A stretch of 37,539 nucleotides of DNA from Afipia sp. Lineage in GTDB: Bacteria > Pseudomonadota > Alphaproteobacteria > Rhizobiales > Xanthobacteraceae. The number at the start of each line of letters is the position of its first letter. Within the stretch, counting starts at the first letter, position 1. Under the pieces are notes generated by a model. The model ran no database searches and was not told the DNA's origin. It saw only the letters and a program-made list of their open reading frames with translations. The stretch covers positions 1 through 37,539 of the forward strand of contig JAFKES010000082.1 in assembly GCA_017308495.1 (NCBI GenBank), given 5' to 3'. The position numbers and the translations under genes were made by a program. Below, in pieces: positions 10,151-19,711 of this stretch.

Positions 10151-11753
10151 AGGCCGGGTGGTCTTCGGAGGCCGGAGCCTCCTCGGTGATCTTGGCGAGT
10201 TCGGCCTCGGTGATCCAGCCGGCCTTGAGACGGGCCTGCATGATCAGGGCCTCGGCATCCTCGCGCGACGCCTCGCTGGCGTCGAGAATGCCGGGATGCT
10301 TCGTGGTTTCGCCGTCCTTGCGCTCGACCCAGCCGGCGAGATCGTCGGTGGCGCAGCCGGCCAGATCCTCGACCGTCTTGATGTCGTTCTCGCCGAACTT
10401 CACCAGCATCTTCGAGGTCACGCCCGGCACTTCAGCCAGCGCGTCTTCCACGCCCAGTTCCTTGCGCCGCGCATCGAGCTCCGATTCAAGTTGCTCGAGA
10501 TATTCGCGGGCGCGGCTCTGCAGTTCGTTCGCCGTCTCCTCGTCGAAACCCTCGATGCTGGTAAGCTCGCGCAGGTCCACAAGCGCCAGATCCTCCACCG
10601 AGCCGAAGCCCTCGGACGCCAGCAACTGGCCCACCACCTCGTCGACGTTGAGGGCCTCCATGAACACGCGCGTGGCGTTCTCGAAGTCGGCCTGGCGACG
10701 TTCGGATTCTTCCTGCTCGGTGAGGATATCGATGTCCCAGCCGGTGAGCTGCGAGGCGAGACGCACGTTCTGGCCGCGGCGTCCGATCGCAAGAGACAAT
10801 TGGGTATCGGGGACCACGACTTCAATACGCTCGCGGTCCTCGTCGATCACGACTTTCGCCACTTCCGCCGGCGCCAATGCGTTGACGACGAAGGTCGCGA
10901 TGTCCGGCGACCACGGAATGATGTCGATCTTCTCGCCCTGCAGTTCGTTGACCACCGCCTGCACGCGCGAGCCGCGCATGCCGACGCAGGCACCGACCGG
11001 ATCGACCGAGGAATCGCGCGAGGTCACGCCGATCTTGGCGCGCGAGCCGGGATCGCGGGCCACCGCCTTGATCTCGACGATGCCGTCGTAGATTTCCGGC
11101 ACTTCCTGCGCGAACAGCTTGGCCATGAACTGCGGATGGGTGCGCGACAGGAAAATCTGCGGCCCGCGGGTTTCGCGGCGCACGTCGAAGATATAGGAGC
11201 GCACCCGGTCGCCGTTGCGGAACAGTTCGCGCGGCAACATCTCGTCGCGACGGATGATGGCCTCGCCGCGACCGAGGTCGACGATGACGCTGCCGTATTC
11301 GACGCGCTTGACGATGCCGTTGACGATTTCGCCGATGCGGTCCTTGAACTCCTGATATTGCCGGTCGCGCTCGGCCTCGCGCACCTTCTGCACGATCACC
11401 TGCTTGGCCGACTGCGCGGCGATGCGGCCATATTCCAGCGGCGGCAAAGTGTCGGCGATGGTGTCGCCGATCTGCGCGCCGGGATTGGCCTTCTGCGCGT
11501 CCATCAGCGAGATCTGGTTGGAGGTGTTCTCGACCTGCTCGACCACCAGCATGTGGCGGGTCAGCTGCAACTGGCCGGTCTTGGGGTGGATCTCGGCGTG
11601 CACGTCGGTCTCGCTGCCGTAGCGGGCGCGGGCCGCCTTGGCGATGGCGTCCTCCATCGCGGTGATCACGATGCTGCGGTCGATCGATTTCTCGCGCGCG
11701 ACGGCGTCGGCGATCTGCAGCAGTTCGAGTTTGTTGGCGCTGACAGCGGCCAT
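10149..11753 (-). CDS. nusA: Transcription termination/antitermination factor NusA
   Basis: NusA binds RNA polymerase and nascent RNA, modulating pausing, intrinsic termination and antitermination. The 534-residue protein has the N-terminal polymerase-binding domain (LELLQIADAVAREKSIDRS), an S1 domain near residue 140 (VKRVEYGSVIVDLGRGEAII), tandem KH domains (VGACVGMRGSRVQAV near 250, and SLAIGRRGQNVRLA near 320), and C-terminal acidic/helix-hairpin-helix repeats (LVDLRELTSIEGF and an EDLAGCATDDL repeat). The start has AGGAG 8 bases upstream and lies 3 bases after the rimP stop. The stop codon falls within a palindromic repeat. Confidence 0.97.
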   Translation of the reverse strand: MAAVSANKLELLQIADAVAREKSIDRSIVITAMEDAIAKAARARYGSETDVHAEIHPKTGQLQLTRHMLVVEQVENTSNQISLMDAQKANPGAQIGDTIADTLPPLEYGRIAAQSAKQVIVQKVREAERDRQYQEFKDRIGEIVNGIVKRVEYGSVIVDLGRGEAIIRRDEMLPRELFRNGDRVRSYIFDVRRETRGPQIFLSRTHPQFMAKLFAQEVPEIYDGIVEIKAVARDPGSRAKIGVTSRDSSVDPVGACVGMRGSRVQAVVNELQGEKIDIIPWSPDIATFVVNALAPAEVAKVVIDEDRERIEVVVPDTQLSLAIGRRGQNVRLASQLTGWDIDILTEQEESERRQADFENATRVFMEALNVDEVVGQLLASEGFGSVEDLALVDLRELTSIEGFDEETANELQSRAREYLEQLESELDARRKELGVEDALAEVPGVTSKMLVKFGENDIKTVEDLAGCATDDLAGWVERKDGETTKHPGILDASEASREDAEALIMQARLKAGWITEAELAKITEEAPASEDHPA

Positions 11754-11756
11754 GGC

Positions 11757-12551
11757 TCAGTCTCCTTCGTGGGGGTCTGATTTGCCTTCGCGCTTTTTCT
11801 TCTCAGCGGCGAGGCGATGTTCCTTGGTGTTCTGCGGTGCGAGCTTCTTGGTTTTGTTTTTCGGCTTCGGCTGGAAGCTCTTCTTCAAATCACGCTTTTC
11901 ACGCGCGCGACGCGCATGGGCGGGAGGCTCCGGGATTGCGCCCGATTGCTCGAGTTGCTCGCGCTCGACGTCACGGCCGCGACGCATGGACTCGGCAATC
12001 AGCGCGTTGGTCAGAACCAGATTGGCGGAGGCAATGTCTTCGATCGGAATCAGGACGTCAGCTTCCTGCGCGCCCTTGTGATCCTTGGCGTCGTCCCGCC
12101 CGATGCGGACGCTATTGCCTTCGAGCCCCTGAATGATTCCGCGGAATCGCTTGCGGCCGTCATGCGGCGCAGCCATTTCGATCTTCACCAGATGGCCGGC
12201 ATAGCGCTCGAAATCGGAGCGGCGCACCAGCGGCCGGTCGATGCCGGGGGACGAGATTTCGAGGCGATAGGCGCGCTGGATCGGGTCGGCGATGTCCATC
12301 ACCGGCGACAGCGCCTTCGAGATCGCCTCGCAGTCCTCGATCTGCATGGAGCCGTCCGGCCGCTCCGCCATGATCTGCACGGTGCAGCCGGCGTCGCCCG
12401 ACACCTTGATGCGCACCAGGCGATAACCCATGCCTTCCAGCACCGGCGTCGCCACCGCCGCGACGCGCGCGCCGACGCCCGGCTCGACCACGAGGCGCGG
12501 TTCGGCGACCAGGTCGGAGTCGGGAGCAGTGGTGGTGATCGGGTCGGTCAT
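11757..12551 (-). CDS. rimP: Ribosome maturation factor RimP
   Basis: RimP assists 30S subunit assembly. The 264-residue protein has the two-domain family core: [23 protein letters not shown], the acidic [14 protein letters not shown] helix, and [23 protein letters not shown], followed by the C-terminal SH3-like domain. Compared with the roughly 150-residue E. coli protein there is a C-terminal extension of about 80 Lys/Arg-rich residues (after [11 protein letters not shown]), as in related alphaproteobacteria. I use the ATG at 12551 (MTDPITTT); a GTG four codons upstream is possible. First gene of the operon, with a leader that contains a terminator-like hairpin. Confidence 0.94.
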   Translation of the reverse strand: MTDPITTTAPDSDLVAEPRLVVEPGVGARVAAVATPVLEGMGYRLVRIKVSGDAGCTVQIMAERPDGSMQIEDCEAISKALSPVMDIADPIQRAYRLEISSPGIDRPLVRRSDFERYAGHLVKIEMAAPHDGRKRFRGIIQGLEGNSVRIGRDDAKDHKGAQEADVLIPIEDIASANLVLTNALIAESMRRGRDVEREQLEQSGAIPEPPAHARRAREKRDLKKSFQPKPKNKTKKLAPQNTKEHRLAAEKKKREGKSDPHEGD

Positions 12552-12610
12552 GCGGCGGATCACAAAGCCTTCGGTTGCGGAGAGCGCGCCGCAGTGGCGG
12601 CAGCCGTCCG

Positions 12611-12647
12611 GTAATAAAAAAGAGCGGGTCCCGCGGGGCCCACTCTC
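12611..12647 (-). terminator. Terminator-like hairpin in the rimP leader (candidate attenuator)
   Basis: On the minus strand, AGAGTGGG and CCCGCTCT (12621-12646) form an 8-bp stem with one G-U pair and a GC-rich 10-base loop region, directly followed by TTTTTTATT. It has all the marks of an intrinsic terminator, yet it lies about 60 bases upstream of rimP with no minus-strand gene before it. The only transcript it can stop is the rimP leader itself. Confidence 0.8.
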
Positions 12648-12681
12648 CTACGTGTTCGTATGAGAATTTATGTCGGTTGCC

Positions 12682-12710
12682 GATATAGCCGCTTTCCCCC
12701 GCTGCGGCAA
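12682..12710 (-). promoter_or_regulatory. Candidate promoter of the rimP-nusA-infB operon
   Basis: On the minus strand TTGCCG (12710-12705) and TATATC (12687-12682) are 17 bases apart, each matching the sigma-70 consensus at 4 of 6 positions. A start near 12675 would give a leader that runs into the terminator-like hairpin after about 30 bases. The match is modest and is by eye only. The rest of the 326-base spacer up to 12877 holds no gene that I can support. Confidence 0.35.
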
Positions 12711-12877
12711 GGGCATCCGGGTTCCCGAGACGGATCGCGGGCCGTCCGCTCGCCCGCCGCCCCGCCCCGGCCGCGTGCGGCATCTGGCTAACCCTTCCTT
12801 CATCCGCCGGACCTAGAGTGCCGCCGACATGACCGGCCGCGCCCCGTTCTGCCCGGCGCCGGCGATCCGAGAAACCG

Positions 12878-13972
12878 ATGGCCGCAGCCTTTTCACTGAT
12901 TCCGGAACTCGACGACATCGTCAGGAACGGCACCCCGGCGCGGCGCGCCCGGGCGATCGGGGGGCTGTCCGACCTGTTCCTGAAGAGCGCGGCGTCGTTC
13001 GGAACCGAGCATGTGGCGCTGTTCGACGACATCCTGCTCGGCCTCATTCCCGCGACCCCGGTGGAGATCCGCGCAGACCTCGCCGTCCGCCTCGCGGCGC
13101 TGGTCAACGCGCCGCCGACGCTGGTGAAGCAGTTTGCCCATGACGGTGAGATCAGAATCGCCGGACCGATCCTCAGCCTGTCGCCGCTGCTCGACGATCC
13201 GACCCTGATCGACATCGCCTCCCGCAGGGGCCAGGAGCATCTGGCGGCAATTTCGGACCGTTCGCAGCTTTCGACGCCGCTGACCGACGTGATCGTCCGC
13301 CGCGGCGACCGCGACGTGGTGCGCAGCGTCGCCGCCAATGCCGGAGCGCGGTTTTCAGATACCGGCTATTCGGGGCTGGTCCGGCGCGCCGTGGACGACG
13401 GCATGCTGGCGGTCGCGGTCGGCCGGCGCGACGATGTTCCAGCTCCGGTGCTGAAGCGGTTGCTGGCCGAATCCGTCGACGTGGTGCGCCGCCGCCTGTT
13501 CGAAGGCGCGACGCCCGCGCAGAAGGCCACCATCAATCAGGCGATGCTGGAGCTGTCCGGCGCACCGAAGGCCCGGCTGGGCAGGCGCGATTTCACCGCG
13601 GCCCAGCGCACGATTATCGCGATGAAACGGGCCGGCGAACTCGACGAGGCGGCGCTGCTCGATTTCGCCCGGCAGCACAAATACGAGGAGGCCGTCGCCG
13701 CCGTGGCCATGCTGTCGGGGATGGAGCTTGCGGCGGTCAACCAGCTCGTGCTCGGTGAGCGTTACGATCCGATCCTGATCCTCGGCAAGTCGCTCGGATT
13801 CGCGTGGGCGACGGCGTGCGCGCTGATCGTGCTGCGTCTCGGCCCGGGCAAGGGGGCTTCGCCATCGACCATCGAGGAAGCGCGCCTCAATTATGAGCGG
13901 CTGTCGCCCGCCACCGCGCAGCGCGTGCTGGCGTTCTGGCGTCTGCGCGGCGCCAGCGGCCCGCGCGGCTGA
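12878..13972 (+). CDS. DUF2336 domain-containing protein
   Basis: A 364-residue protein of the DUF2336 family, common in Rhizobiales and of unknown function. It begins FSLIPELDDIVRNGTPARRARAIGGLSDLFL and continues as a series of short helices with recurring patterns such as ADLAVRLAALVNAPPTLVKQFAHD and LRAVDDGMLAVAVGRRDDVP-like repeats, suggesting an alpha-solenoid. No signal peptide is evident. A hydrophobic stretch near residues 300-325 (SLGFAWATACALIVLRLG) is too polar to call as a membrane segment. The start is the ATG at 12878, with only a weak GAGAAA upstream. It is the only plus-strand gene between two minus-strand operons and converges on trmB with a 7-base gap. Confidence 0.8.
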   Translation: MAAAFSLIPELDDIVRNGTPARRARAIGGLSDLFLKSAASFGTEHVALFDDILLGLIPATPVEIRADLAVRLAALVNAPPTLVKQFAHDGEIRIAGPILSLSPLLDDPTLIDIASRRGQEHLAAISDRSQLSTPLTDVIVRRGDRDVVRSVAANAGARFSDTGYSGLVRRAVDDGMLAVAVGRRDDVPAPVLKRLLAESVDVVRRRLFEGATPAQKATINQAMLELSGAPKARLGRRDFTAAQRTIIAMKRAGELDEAALLDFARQHKYEEAVAAVAMLSGMELAAVNQLVLGERYDPILILGKSLGFAWATACALIVLRLGPGKGASPSTIEEARLNYERLSPATAQRVLAFWRLRGASGPRG

Positions 13973-13979
13973 ACCTGCG

Positions 13980-14699
13980 TTAAGCGGCTGTCTTGAAAAT
14001 CAGATACGCAGCCCGGCGGCCTTCGCGTTCGGCTTTGCGCCCGTAGCGCGTCATCGTGTAGTCCGGCCACGGCCGCCGCCAGTCATCGGCGCGCTCCGCG
14101 GTCCATACGAAATCCTTCGCGCGCTGCATGTGCATCAGCGTCCAGGCGCAATAATCGTCGATGTCGCTGACGAAACGAAACTCGCCGCGATCGGTCAGCA
14201 CGCGCGCCATCGCCGCGATGGTGGCGTCCTGCACGAAGCGGCGCTTCCAGTGGCGGCGCTTCGGCCACGGATCGGGGTGGATGAGGTCGATGCGCGTCAG
14301 GCTTGCGGCCGGGGCCCAGTCGAGAAGCTCGGCGGCGTCGCCGGCATGGAGGCGGATATTGGCAAGGCCGTGCGCCTCGATCTGGGTCAGGATCTTGGCC
14401 ATGCCATTGACGTAAGGCTCGCAACCGATGAACCCGGTGCGCGGATGGGCACGCGCTTCGGCCACCAGATGCTCGCCGCCGCCGAACCCGATTTCGAGGC
14501 GAACCGTGTCCACCACCACCGCAAACAGCGATGCGAGATCTGCAGGCGCGGGACCGGCGATGTCGAGCGCGAGATGCGGCAGCAGCGTGTCGATCAGTCC
14601 GGCCTGATGGCTGCGGAGCTTATGCCCCTTGCGCCGTCCGAAAAAGGAGCCGTGGCCGTGATCGGCATCGAGGTCGCGCGGCGGATCGTTCGCTGTCAT
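13980..14699 (-). CDS. trmB: tRNA (guanine-N7-)-methyltransferase
   Basis: TrmB methylates G46 in the variable loop of tRNA using S-adenosylmethionine. The 239-residue protein shows the SAM-binding motif LEIGFGGGEHLV near residue 70, GCEPYVNGMAKIL, and the family signature DLIHPDPWPKRRHWKRRFV near residue 140, ending with DYTMTRYGRKAEREGR. An N-terminal HGHGSFFGRRKGHKLR segment matches the family start. It is the last gene of the miaB-to-trmB run, 55 bases after the HTH gene. Confidence 0.95.
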   Translation of the reverse strand: MTANDPPRDLDADHGHGSFFGRRKGHKLRSHQAGLIDTLLPHLALDIAGPAPADLASLFAVVVDTVRLEIGFGGGEHLVAEARAHPRTGFIGCEPYVNGMAKILTQIEAHGLANIRLHAGDAAELLDWAPAASLTRIDLIHPDPWPKRRHWKRRFVQDATIAAMARVLTDRGEFRFVSDIDDYCAWTLMHMQRAKDFVWTAERADDWRRPWPDYTMTRYGRKAEREGRRAAYLIFKTAA

Positions 14700-14754
14700 G
14701 GCCTGTCTGGATGTGGGGAGGATCGGCGTGCCGCGGCGGAACGGCGGTTCGCGC

Positions 14755-15171
14755 TCAGGCGCGGTCGGGATCTTCGCGCGCCGCCATCTGCTCGACGAGT
14801 TCGACGATGCTGCGGCGAAGCTTGGAATCAGTGATGCGAGTGAAGGCGCGGATCAGCGCCAGCCCGTCCGACGTCGCCAGAAAATCGGAGACATAGGCCG
14901 GCGACGGTGCCTCGCCCATCCCTTCCACGGCATGAAGCCCGGCCGGGCTGCCATCGAACAGGAACGAGACCGGCACCTGGAGGATTTCGGAAATCTGCTG
15001 CAGGCGGCTCGCGCCGATGCGGTTGGTTCCCTTCTCGTATTTCTGCACCTGCTGAAAGGTTAGGCCGAGCGCCTCGCCCAGTTTCTCCTGGCTCATGCCG
15101 AGCATGATCCGGCGCATGCGAACGCGACTTCCGACGTATTTGTCGACCGGATTGGGCGCCTTGGTCGTCAT
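14755..15171 (-). CDS. XRE-family transcriptional regulator, PraR/PhrR type
   Basis: The 138-residue protein has an N-terminal helix-turn-helix of the XRE class: VGSRVRMRRIMLGMSQEKLG, LTFQQVQKYEKGTNRIGA, LQQISEILQVPVSFLFD (about residues 12-72). A C-terminal region (SDGLALIRAFTRITDSKLRRSIVELVEQMA) probably mediates dimerisation. The sequence closely resembles PraR/PhrR of rhizobia, which in Azorhizobium and Rhizobium represses R-body, biofilm and quorum-related genes; the target here is unknown. The start at 15171 has GGAG 7 bases upstream. A 225-base spacer separates it from lnt, longer than elsewhere in this run, so it may have its own promoter. A palindrome lies at the far end of the spacer. 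Confidence 0.88.
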   Translation of the reverse strand: MTTKAPNPVDKYVGSRVRMRRIMLGMSQEKLGEALGLTFQQVQKYEKGTNRIGASRLQQISEILQVPVSFLFDGSPAGLHAVEGMGEAPSPAYVSDFLATSDGLALIRAFTRITDSKLRRSIVELVEQMAAREDPDRA

Positions 15172-15380
15172 GAAGAAGCTCCGCGCCACCGGGGGCGGTG
15201 ACTAAAATGTTCGGTTCAAATGGCTGGACCGCAATACGCCGGTTGTGTCGGCATCGTCAAATATTCGTCCATCACGAACGAGGGAATTCCGGGCCTGAAA
15301 AACCGCGGCCCTGTCGTGGTAACGGAGCGCCCCTGTTGTTCCCGAATCCAACGGTTCGGACGACGGTTCGATGCCGCCCT

Positions 15381-15397
15381 ATTGTGCAACGCACAAT
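15381..15397. promoter_or_regulatory. Perfect palindrome upstream of the praR-like gene
   Basis: ATTGTGC-AAC-GCACAAT is a perfect 7+3+7 inverted repeat at the lnt stop codon, about 210 bases before the HTH gene start. It has the size and symmetry of an operator for a dimeric regulator. It is not followed by a T tract on either strand. Which protein binds it, if any, is unknown. Nothing else I can support is seen in the rest of this spacer. Confidence 0.4.
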
Positions 15398-16994
15398 CAG
15401 ACCTTTTGTTTCATGCGCCTGCGAACAACCACGATGACCGAAAGCGCCACCGCGATCCACGCCGCGGTGTCCTGGATCCGTGAATAGAGCGTCGGCGGGA
15501 GCGCCACGGGCAGCGCCGAATCCAGCACGCCTTCGACACCGAGCGAAAGCCGCGCCACGATCCGCCCGACCGGATCGATCACCGCCGAAATGCCGGTGTT
15601 GGCGGCGCGCACCACGGGCAGGCCTTCCTCCACGGCGCGCAGCCGCGCCTGCTGCAGGTGCTGATACGGCCCGGTGGAGATGCCGAACCAGCCGTCATTG
15701 GTGACGTTGACGATCCAGCCCGGGCGGTCGTCGCGCGGCACCACGTCGCCTGGGAAGATCGCCTCGTAGCAGATCAGCGGCAGCATGCGCGGCGCGTTGG
15801 GAATCGCCATGGTGCGCCGCCGGTCGCCGGGGATGAACCCGCCGCGCACCTTGGTGAGCTGGACGAAGCCGAGCCGCTCCATCATCGCTTGCAGCGGCAG
15901 GTATTCGCCGAACGGCACCAGATGCAGCTTGTCGTAGACCGACAGGATGGTGCCGTCATGATCGATGGCGTAGATCGAATTATAGGCGCGGGTGATCGGC
16001 ATACCGGCGGGCTGGTCCGGAGGGCGGACCGCGCCGGTGATGAGTATCGTGCCCTGCGGCAGCAGGTCGGCGATCCGCGCCATGGCGTCGGCTTCCCGCG
16101 ACAGGAAGAACGGGAACGCCGATTCCGGCCAGATCAGGATGGTGGCGTCGCGCACGCCGCTGGTGTGCGGCCCGGTGGCGCGGTCGGACAGCGACAGATA
16201 TCTGTCCATCACCATCTGCTTGGCGGCGTAATTGAACTTCACGTCCTGCTGCAGGTTCGGCTGCATCAGGCGCAGCTTCACCTGGTCGACGAAGCGCGTC
16301 GGCGTGGCGGCGAGCCGCAGTGCGCCGTAGCCCCCCATCGCGGCCAGCACCACGAGCGACAGCGCCACGGGCAGCCACGGCCGCCGCGTCGCGGCGCGGC
16401 CGTCGATCAAGGCCGCGGGGCTCGCGAACACCGCAAGCGCGATGAAGGTCAGCCCCCACAGGCCGACCAGCGACGCGGTCTGCGCCAGCGCCAGCGGCTC
16501 GGTCAGCGCGTAGCCGAACGCGTTCCACGGAAAGCCGGTGAGGACATGACCGCGCAGCCATTCGCTGATGGTGAGCGCGCTGGCGAAGCCGAGGATGCGC
16601 CACGGGTCCGCGGTCCAGATCAGCCGCGCCAGCGCGAAGCCGAAGGCGGTGAATACTGCAAGCCCGGCGGGCAGGCCCATCACCGCGAACGGCAACAGCC
16701 AGGCGAAGGTATCGGCATCGACGAGGAAGGCGAATCCGATCCAGTAAAGGCCGGCGACGAAATAGCCGAAGCCGAACCACCAGCCGGCGAGAGCCGCGGC
16801 CGGCACGCCGCCGAAGCGCCCGGCGCCGGCGCCGTCGATCAGCCACACCGCGACCGGAATGGTGGCGAACAGCACGGGCCACGCATTGAACGGCGCCATC
16901 GCCAGCGCCGACAGCGCGCCGGCGACCAGCGCGATCAGCGCACGCTTCCACCCCCATGCGAGCAGGACGTGCGATGCCAGCGCGCGCAGGACTG

Positions 16995-16998
<4 letters not shown>
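15397..16998 (-). CDS. lnt: Apolipoprotein N-acyltransferase
   Basis: Lnt adds the third acyl chain to the N-terminal cysteine of lipoproteins in the inner membrane. The 533-residue protein starts with several hydrophobic segments (about residues 15-235), then a nitrilase-like periplasmic domain carrying the catalytic Glu (WPESAFPF, near 290), Lys (YDKLHLVPFGEYLP, near 355) and Cys (LICYEAIFPG, near 410), and a last membrane helix near the C-terminus followed by a basic tail. All three catalytic residues are present. The ATG overlaps the corC-like TGA (ATGA), so the two are translationally coupled; the same corC-lnt order is found in E. coli. Confidence 0.95.
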
Positions 16999-18122
<1,124 letters not shown>

Positions 18123-18629
18123 TTAGCTCACCCGGTCGTCTTGCGCGTAGGGATCGGGAATGCCGAGCTGCGCGAGAATATCGCGTTCGAGGCGTTCCAT
18201 GATTTCGGCCTCGTCGTCGTTCTCGTGATCATAGCCGACGAGATGCAGAAAGCCGTGCACGGCGAGATGGCTGAGATGATGGTCGAACGGCTTATCCTCG
18301 GCGTCGGCCTCGCGGCGGGTGGTTTCGTAGGCGATGGCGATGTCGCCGAGCATGCGCGGGATGTCGTCGTCATGACGCGCACCCTCGGGCTGCAATGCCG
18401 GGAACGACAGCACGTTGGTCGGCTTGTCCATGCCGCGCCAGCTGCGGTTCAGGTCGCGGATGCCGGCGTCGTCGGTCAGCATGATCGCCAGTTCGGCCTC
18501 GGCGGTGTCGGCGTCGACCATCGCCGCCGCCATCTCGATGGCGCGGTGGATCACGGTGTCGGCCGTGCTCTCGGCGCGCCAGCAGTCGGCGGTGACGAGC
18601 ACTTCGGTCGCAGGTCGGTCGGTGGTCAT
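18123..18629 (-). CDS. ybeY: Endoribonuclease/rRNA maturation factor YbeY
   Basis: YbeY is a zinc-dependent single-strand endoribonuclease involved in 16S rRNA 3' maturation and ribosome quality control. The 168-residue product has the metal site H-x3-H-x5-H as HGFLHLVGYDH near residue 128, preceded by the conserved NRSWRGMDKPTNVLSFP segment near residue 60. It sits in the typical phoH-ybeY-corC-lnt order, 24 bases after phoH, and its stop codon abuts the next GTG start. Confidence 0.95.
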   Translation of the reverse strand: MTTDRPATEVLVTADCWRAESTADTVIHRAIEMAAAMVDADTAEAELAIMLTDDAGIRDLNRSWRGMDKPTNVLSFPALQPEGARHDDDIPRMLGDIAIAYETTRREADAEDKPFDHHLSHLAVHGFLHLVGYDHENDDEAEIMERLERDILAQLGIPDPYAQDDRVS

Positions 18630-18653
18630 GTCAACAGCATCATGTCAGCGGCG

Positions 18654-19706
18654 TCACGGTCTGGCGGCGGCCGGCTTCGCCACGCCGTCATAGGCGGCGA
18701 CGATGCGCGCCACCAGTTCATGGCGGATCACGTCCTGCGCGGCGAAGGTGACCTGTGCGATGCCTTCGACGCCGTCGAGCAGTTTCGCGGCCTCCGCCAG
18801 TCCCGAGGGCTGGCCGTTGGGCAGATCGACCTGGCTCGGGTCGCCGGTGATGATCATGCGGCTGTTTTCGCCGAGGCGGGTCAGGAACATCTTCATCTGC
18901 ATCGAGGTGGTGTTCTGCGCCTCGTCGAGAATGATGGCGGCGTTGGTGAGCGTGCGGCCGCGCATGAAGGCCAGCGGCGCGATCTCGATCTCGCCGCTCT
19001 GCAGGCCACGCTCGACGATGCGCGCGTCCATCAGGTCGTACAGCGCGTCGTAGATCGGCCTTAAATAGGGATCGACCTTCTCGCGCATGTCCCCGGGCAG
19101 GAAGCCGAGCCGCTCGCCCGCTTCCACCGCGGGCCGAGACAGGATGATGCGGTCGACTTCCTTGCGTTCGAACAACTGGCATGCCCGCGCCACCGCGAGC
19201 CACGTCTTGCCGGTGCCGGCGGGGCCGATGCCGAACACCAGTTCGTGGCGCTTGAGCGCGCGGATGTAGGAATCCTGCGCCGCCGTGCGGGCGCGCACCG
19301 GCCGCTTGCGCAGGTTGATTTCCTCGAACTGCGATTTCGCCGTCTTGGCATCGAACTCGAACAGCGAGCCCTGCGCCAGCACCGCGCGGATCGCGCCCTC
19401 GACATCGCCCTGCGTCACGTCGCGGCCGCGCGCGGCCTGCTCGTAGAGCGTCTCCAGCACGCGGCGCGCCGCGTCGCAGCCGTCGCGCGAGCCGGCCACG
19501 GTGATGTGGTTGCCGCGCGAATCCGCCCTCACGTTGAGGCGGCGCTCGATCAGCGCCAGGTGCTGGCCGTAAGGGCCGACCAGCGTCGAAGCCGCGCGAT
19601 TGTCGTCGAACGCGACCACGGTCTGGGTGTCGTGCGGAGTGGAAACGTCTCGGTCGGGCTTGCGCTGGGGGGCGAGGGTCGGCTGGTCCGATGCGCTTTT
19701 GGGCAA
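18654..19706 (-). CDS. phoH: PhoH-family ATPase
   Basis: PhoH-like proteins are predicted RNA-linked P-loop ATPases that nearly always neighbour ybeY. The 350-residue protein has an N-terminal KH-like segment (LVGPYGQHLALIERRLNVRA), Walker A FGIGPAGTGKTWLAVA near residue 160, SRPAVEAGERLGFLPGD, and Walker B IILDEAQNTT near residue 250, then MIITGDPSQVDLP. The reading frame begins with a TTG at 19706, with no in-frame ATG in the first 40 codons. TTG with GGAG 10 bases upstream is the best start I can see. It lies 5 bases after the miaB stop. Confidence 0.93.
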   Translation of the reverse strand: MPKSASDQPTLAPQRKPDRDVSTPHDTQTVVAFDDNRAASTLVGPYGQHLALIERRLNVRADSRGNHITVAGSRDGCDAARRVLETLYEQAARGRDVTQGDVEGAIRAVLAQGSLFEFDAKTAKSQFEEINLRKRPVRARTAAQDSYIRALKRHELVFGIGPAGTGKTWLAVARACQLFERKEVDRIILSRPAVEAGERLGFLPGDMREKVDPYLRPIYDALYDLMDARIVERGLQSGEIEIAPLAFMRGRTLTNAAIILDEAQNTTSMQMKMFLTRLGENSRMIITGDPSQVDLPNGQPSGLAEAAKLLDGVEGIAQVTFAAQDVIRHELVARIVAAYDGVAKPAAARP

Positions 19707-19711
19707 GGGGG

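Noticed and set aside
15220-15483. An 87-codon plus-strand frame in the lnt to praR-like spacer
   Set aside because: No family pattern, overlaps the lnt 3' end antisense, and has no ribosome-binding site.
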